NCBI RefSeq assembly: GCF_019186805.1
Contig: NZ_CP066783.1
Coordinates: 372,001 to 436,000, forward strand
Length of the DNA stretch: 64,000 bases
DNA from: Comamonas fluminis
GTDB taxonomy: Bacteria > Pseudomonadota > Gammaproteobacteria > Burkholderiales > Burkholderiaceae_C
Direction: 5' to 3'
Shown here: positions 61,659 through 64,000 of the stretch, in pieces
How the letters are laid out: each line of letters starts with the position of its first letter
Position numbering within the stretch: the first letter of the stretch is position 1
The notes under the pieces: model-generated
What the model was told of the DNA's origin: nothing
Database searches by the model: none
The model's input: the letters and a program-made list of their open reading frames with translations, nothing else
Program-made: the position numbers and the translations under genes

Positions 61659-62414
61659 TTACTGAACAAAAACCACGCCATTGGCATTGACGGTGCCAGT
61701 GACAAGGCGGCCATTATCCATGCGAACCCGTACTTGCTGTCCTGCGCCTGCGGCGGCCATGGCCTTGCCGGAGGCAGAAACACTGAAGCCGCCGCCATTG
61801 ACCATGACCTGCACGGGAGCACCCGCTGTGAACAGGGCTGGTGGGCGCACCATGTTCTGGCGCAGGGCCTGACCCGAGGTCAGCGGTCGGATGGTGACCT
61901 GGCCAATGAAATCCTGTGCATTGGCAAACACGGGGGCGCTGTCTTCGGCCCAGTCCACCTCGGCAGAGACAGCATCTTCCGCACTCAAGGTCTTGCCTGC
62001 GGGAAGATTGCCTTGTGCCACCCAGGCCGGGCCGTAGGCACGCACAGTGATGGGCAGGAAAACATTCCAGGGAACGGCCCCCTCAACACAGCGCAGACCC
62101 AGGCGGGTGCGGCCCCACAGGCGGCTGCCAGCGGGAAGATAAGGCTCTACGCGGGCACAGGCGGCAAGGCGAAGGCGTGAATCGAGCTGCCCCATCTGCA
62201 CCTCCATGCGCAAAGGCATGTCGGTGCTGCCCTGTGCGCTGTCGGCAGAAGGCTGGTGCAGGGCTGCATCCACAAAGCGCTGGCCAATCTGACTCAGCTG
62301 GGCTGCGCCGTCCTGTGCTTGTGCCGCACCCGATAGCAGAGCACCCAGTCCCCATGCCGCAGCCATGCCCCGCAGAGGGCGGCATGGTTTGAATGGGGAA
62401 AAGCGGCCAGACAT
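61659..62414 (-). CDS. flgA: Flagellar basal-body P-ring assembly chaperone FlgA
   Basis: 251 residues with a signal peptide (GMAAAWGLGALLSGAAQA). C-terminal SAF-type domain: AQGNLPAGKTLSAEDAVSAEVDWAEDSAPVFANAQDFIGQVTIRPLTSGQALRQNMVRPPALF and the end MDNGRLVTGTVNANGVVFVQ. Needed in the periplasm for polymerising FlgI into the P ring. Divergent from flgB; the 205-bp gap must contain both promoters, none of which I can assign with confidence. Confidence 0.93.
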   Translation of the reverse strand: MSGRFSPFKPCRPLRGMAAAWGLGALLSGAAQAQDGAAQLSQIGQRFVDAALHQPSADSAQGSTDMPLRMEVQMGQLDSRLRLAACARVEPYLPAGSRLWGRTRLGLRCVEGAVPWNVFLPITVRAYGPAWVAQGNLPAGKTLSAEDAVSAEVDWAEDSAPVFANAQDFIGQVTIRPLTSGQALRQNMVRPPALFTAGAPVQVMVNGGGFSVSASGKAMAAAGAGQQVRVRMDNGRLVTGTVNANGVVFVQ

Positions 62415-62619
62415 GCATCAATCCTTTTTGCGTTCTGCAGGCAAAGCAGCTGCAGACGATGGCTGCAAATATAGATGAGGGTGCCGTTGCGCAATGGGCT
62501 GAAGTGACTGCCGATTGCCGCTTTCTTCGCGCTTTAGTTTGCCGGGGCGATTTTCATAATCCTCGCATGCCGCAGTCTGCATGACGCGGCAGAAACGAAT
62601 TTCTGAAAGCGAGGCCGCA

Positions 62620-63033
62620 ATGCTGAACAAAATGACCGAAAGACTGGACTTCCAGAGCGAGGCGCTGCTGCTGCGCGCCGAGCGCCAGCGCGCCATTGCC
62701 AGCAATATTGCCAACGCCGACACCCCCGGCTATGTGGCACGCGACTTCAATTTCCGGGAAGCCTTGATGGCTGCGACCAATAGCCCGCAGGCGTTGACCC
62801 AGGCCAGCACCACGGCAGCAGGCCATATTCCCTTGCAGGCGCAGACCTCTGATGAGGCCCTCAAGGCCAAGCTGGGCTACTCGGTCAACTCGCAGCCCAG
62901 TCTGGATAACAACACCGTGGATCTGGACCGTGAACGCGCCAACTTTGTGGACAACTCGGTGCGCTACGAGGCCACGCTGCGCTTTATCAACGGTCAGGCC
63001 AAGACCATGCTCAGTGCCATTCAAGGCCAGTAA
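62620..63033 (+). CDS. flgB: Flagellar basal-body rod protein FlgB
   Basis: 137 residues from ATG 62620 (MLNKMTERLDFQ), with GAGG 5 bases upstream. Rod-protein signature RQRAIASNIANADTPGYVARDFNFREAL (about 24-50) and C-terminal NTVDLDRERANFVDNSVRYEATLRFINGQAKTMLSAIQGQ coiled-coil helix. Proximal rod subunit exported by the flagellar type III system. 16 bp before flgC. Confidence 0.94.
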   Translation: MLNKMTERLDFQSEALLLRAERQRAIASNIANADTPGYVARDFNFREALMAATNSPQALTQASTTAAGHIPLQAQTSDEALKAKLGYSVNSQPSLDNNTVDLDRERANFVDNSVRYEATLRFINGQAKTMLSAIQGQ

Positions 63034-63049
63034 GCCCAGGAGTTAACCC

Positions 63050-63454
63050 ATGTCGATGTTTTCCATCTTCAATATTTCGGGCAGCGCGGTCAGCGCCCAG
63101 TCTCAGCGGCTGAACGTCGTGGCCTCCAATCTGGCCAACGTCGATGCCGTGGCTGGCCCGGACGGCAGTGTTTACAAGGCGCGCCAGGTGGTGTTTCAGA
63201 CCGTGCCCATGGGCAACGATGGCAGCGCAGGTGTCAAGGTCAACGCTATCAGCGAAGACAGCACGCCCGGCCGTCGCATTCATGACCCCAGCCACCCGCT
63301 GGCGGACGGCGAAGGCTATGTCACCCATTCCAACGTGAGCGCTGTGGACGAGATGGTCAACATGATCTCGGCCTCGCGCTCGTATCAGAACAACGTGGAA
63401 GTCATGAATACAGCCAAGACGCTGCTGCTCAAGACTTTGCAGATGGGCCAGTAA
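63050..63454 (+). CDS. flgC: Flagellar basal-body rod protein FlgC
   Basis: 134 residues. FNISGSAVSAQSQRLNVVASNLANVDAVAGPDGSVYKARQVVFQ is the FlgC N-terminus, and YVTHSNVSAVDEMVNMISASRSYQNNVEVMNTAKTLLLKTLQMGQ the conserved C-terminal helix. Proximal rod component. CAGGAG before the ATG; flgD follows after 16 bp. Confidence 0.95.
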   Translation: MSMFSIFNISGSAVSAQSQRLNVVASNLANVDAVAGPDGSVYKARQVVFQTVPMGNDGSAGVKVNAISEDSTPGRRIHDPSHPLADGEGYVTHSNVSAVDEMVNMISASRSYQNNVEVMNTAKTLLLKTLQMGQ

Positions 63455-63470
63455 GCCCGGGAGCACGCAC

Positions 63471-64000
63471 ATGATTTACGGCACAAGCAGCGTGGACAGC
63501 ACGACGACCACGACAAGCAGCAAGAGCTCGGTCACCGACCCCAATGAGGCGCAGGACCGGTTTCTGAAGCTGCTGGTGGCGCAGCTGAGCAATCAGGACC
63601 CCATGAACCCCATGGACAACGCACAGATGACCTCGCAGATGGCGCAAATCAACACTGTGACGGGCATTCAGCAGCTCAACCAGACCATGCAGTCCATGTC
63701 TGGCCAGTTCACCGCCATGCAGGTGCTGCAGGGCACGTCGATGATTGGCCGCACCGTGCTGACCGAGGGCAACACGCTGGGCGTGGCGGCCGATGGAGCC
63801 CATACGGCAGCGTTTGATCTGGATGCGCAGGCCGCCAGCGTCAAGGTGCAGATCACCACTGCCACGGGCGAGCTGGTGGACACCATTGATCTGGGCGCAG
63901 GCACCGCAGGGCGCAATTACTTCACCTGGGACGGCAAGGACAAGTACAGCGGCGATACCTCGCAGCTGCGCTACAGCGTGACTGCCGCCAACGGAACCAC
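63471..64000 (+). CDS. flgD: Flagellar hook-cap assembly protein FlgD (5' part)
   Basis: 176 codons visible, running off the window. ATG 63471 with GGGAG upstream. FLKLLVAQLSNQDPMNPMDNAQMTSQMAQINTVTGIQQLNQTM is the diagnostic FlgD N-terminal block, followed by the start of the FlgD Ig-like/Tudor region (GTSMIGRTVLTEGNTLGVAADG ... FDLDAQAASVKVQITT). It caps the growing hook. Confidence 0.95.
   Translation, partial: MIYGTSSVDSTTTTTSSKSSVTDPNEAQDRFLKLLVAQLSNQDPMNPMDNAQMTSQMAQINTVTGIQQLNQTMQSMSGQFTAMQVLQGTSMIGRTVLTEGNTLGVAADGAHTAAFDLDAQAASVKVQITTATGELVDTIDLGAGTAGRNYFTWDGKDKYSGDTSQLRYSVTAANGT

Noticed and set aside
62415-62619. Sigma-28 promoter from the GCCGATTG word near 62510
   Set aside because: No acceptable -35 at the right distance, and rod genes are normally middle rather than late class.

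Overview
The window reads as chromosome of a high-GC betaproteobacterium in the order Burkholderiales, family Comamonadaceae, probably Comamonas or a close relative. The basis is aerobic CoA-thioester pathways for aromatic acids, a fused LivM-LivG transporter subunit, a Bug-type periplasmic receptor, the flgN-flgM-flgA / flgBCD order, and two dispersed non-coding repeat families of a kind I associate with Comamonadaceae genomes. No rRNA, tRNA or CRISPR array was found.

Layout. 1-5.6 kb: distal part of an aromatic-acid CoA operon (SDR dehydrogenase, enoyl-CoA hydratase family protein, acyl-CoA dehydrogenase, benzoate/2-aminobenzoate-type CoA ligase, thioesterase, RidA protein). The set resembles the aerobic 2-aminobenzoyl-CoA (abm) clusters of Azoarcus. 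5.8-9.6 kb (minus): outer-membrane phospholipase A, a small secreted protein and a Rep-type helicase. 9.9-12.0 kb: a compact four-gene cassette with an MglA/Arf-like GTPase and two Roadblock/LC7-like proteins. 12.2-14.0 kb: an AEC-family carrier and an orphan membrane protein. 14.4-18.6 kb: a nest of insertion sequences, made of two inverted IS110-type copies enclosing an IS3 element and a truncated IS5-type element. 18.6-23.9 kb (minus): periplasmic asparaginase, priA and hemE; the priA/hemE gap is AT-rich and carries three DnaA-box-like sites.

24.0-36.2 kb: the phenylacetate core (paaG, paaI, paaK, paaABCDE, a TetR regulator) followed by a branched-chain-amino-acid-type ABC transporter with a permease-ATPase fusion. 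This region converts phenylacetate to the epoxide/oxepin CoA stage. The ring-opening and beta-oxidation genes are not in the window. 36.3-45.2 kb: OlsB-type N-acyltransferase, a small membrane protein, DsbD, a MATE exporter, a creatininase-family amidohydrolase, a Bug receptor, an unknown protein and a histidine phosphatase. 45.4-49.2 kb: a ferric-iron ABC transporter with a structured leader and an internal terminator. 49.4-54.8 kb: ilvE, a PhzF-family protein, a class I aminotransferase and a divergent MocR-type regulator.

55.0-56.2 kb: a lower-GC island with three small genes ending in a minimal nucleotidyltransferase. 56.9-60.8 kb: a GT2 / GtrA / YdjC-deacetylase operon divergent from an ArnT-like glycosyltransferase, the gene set expected for amino-sugar decoration of lipid A (Lgm/NaxD type). 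60.8 kb to the end: flagellar genes flgN, flgM, flgA (minus) and flgB, flgC, partial flgD (plus).

Two repeat families run through the window. One (six copies) lies directly downstream of stop codons, always in the same orientation relative to the gene. The other, with an ATAGCTGC-AGCGC core, occurs between genes but also inside genes, where it encodes parts of two signal peptides.
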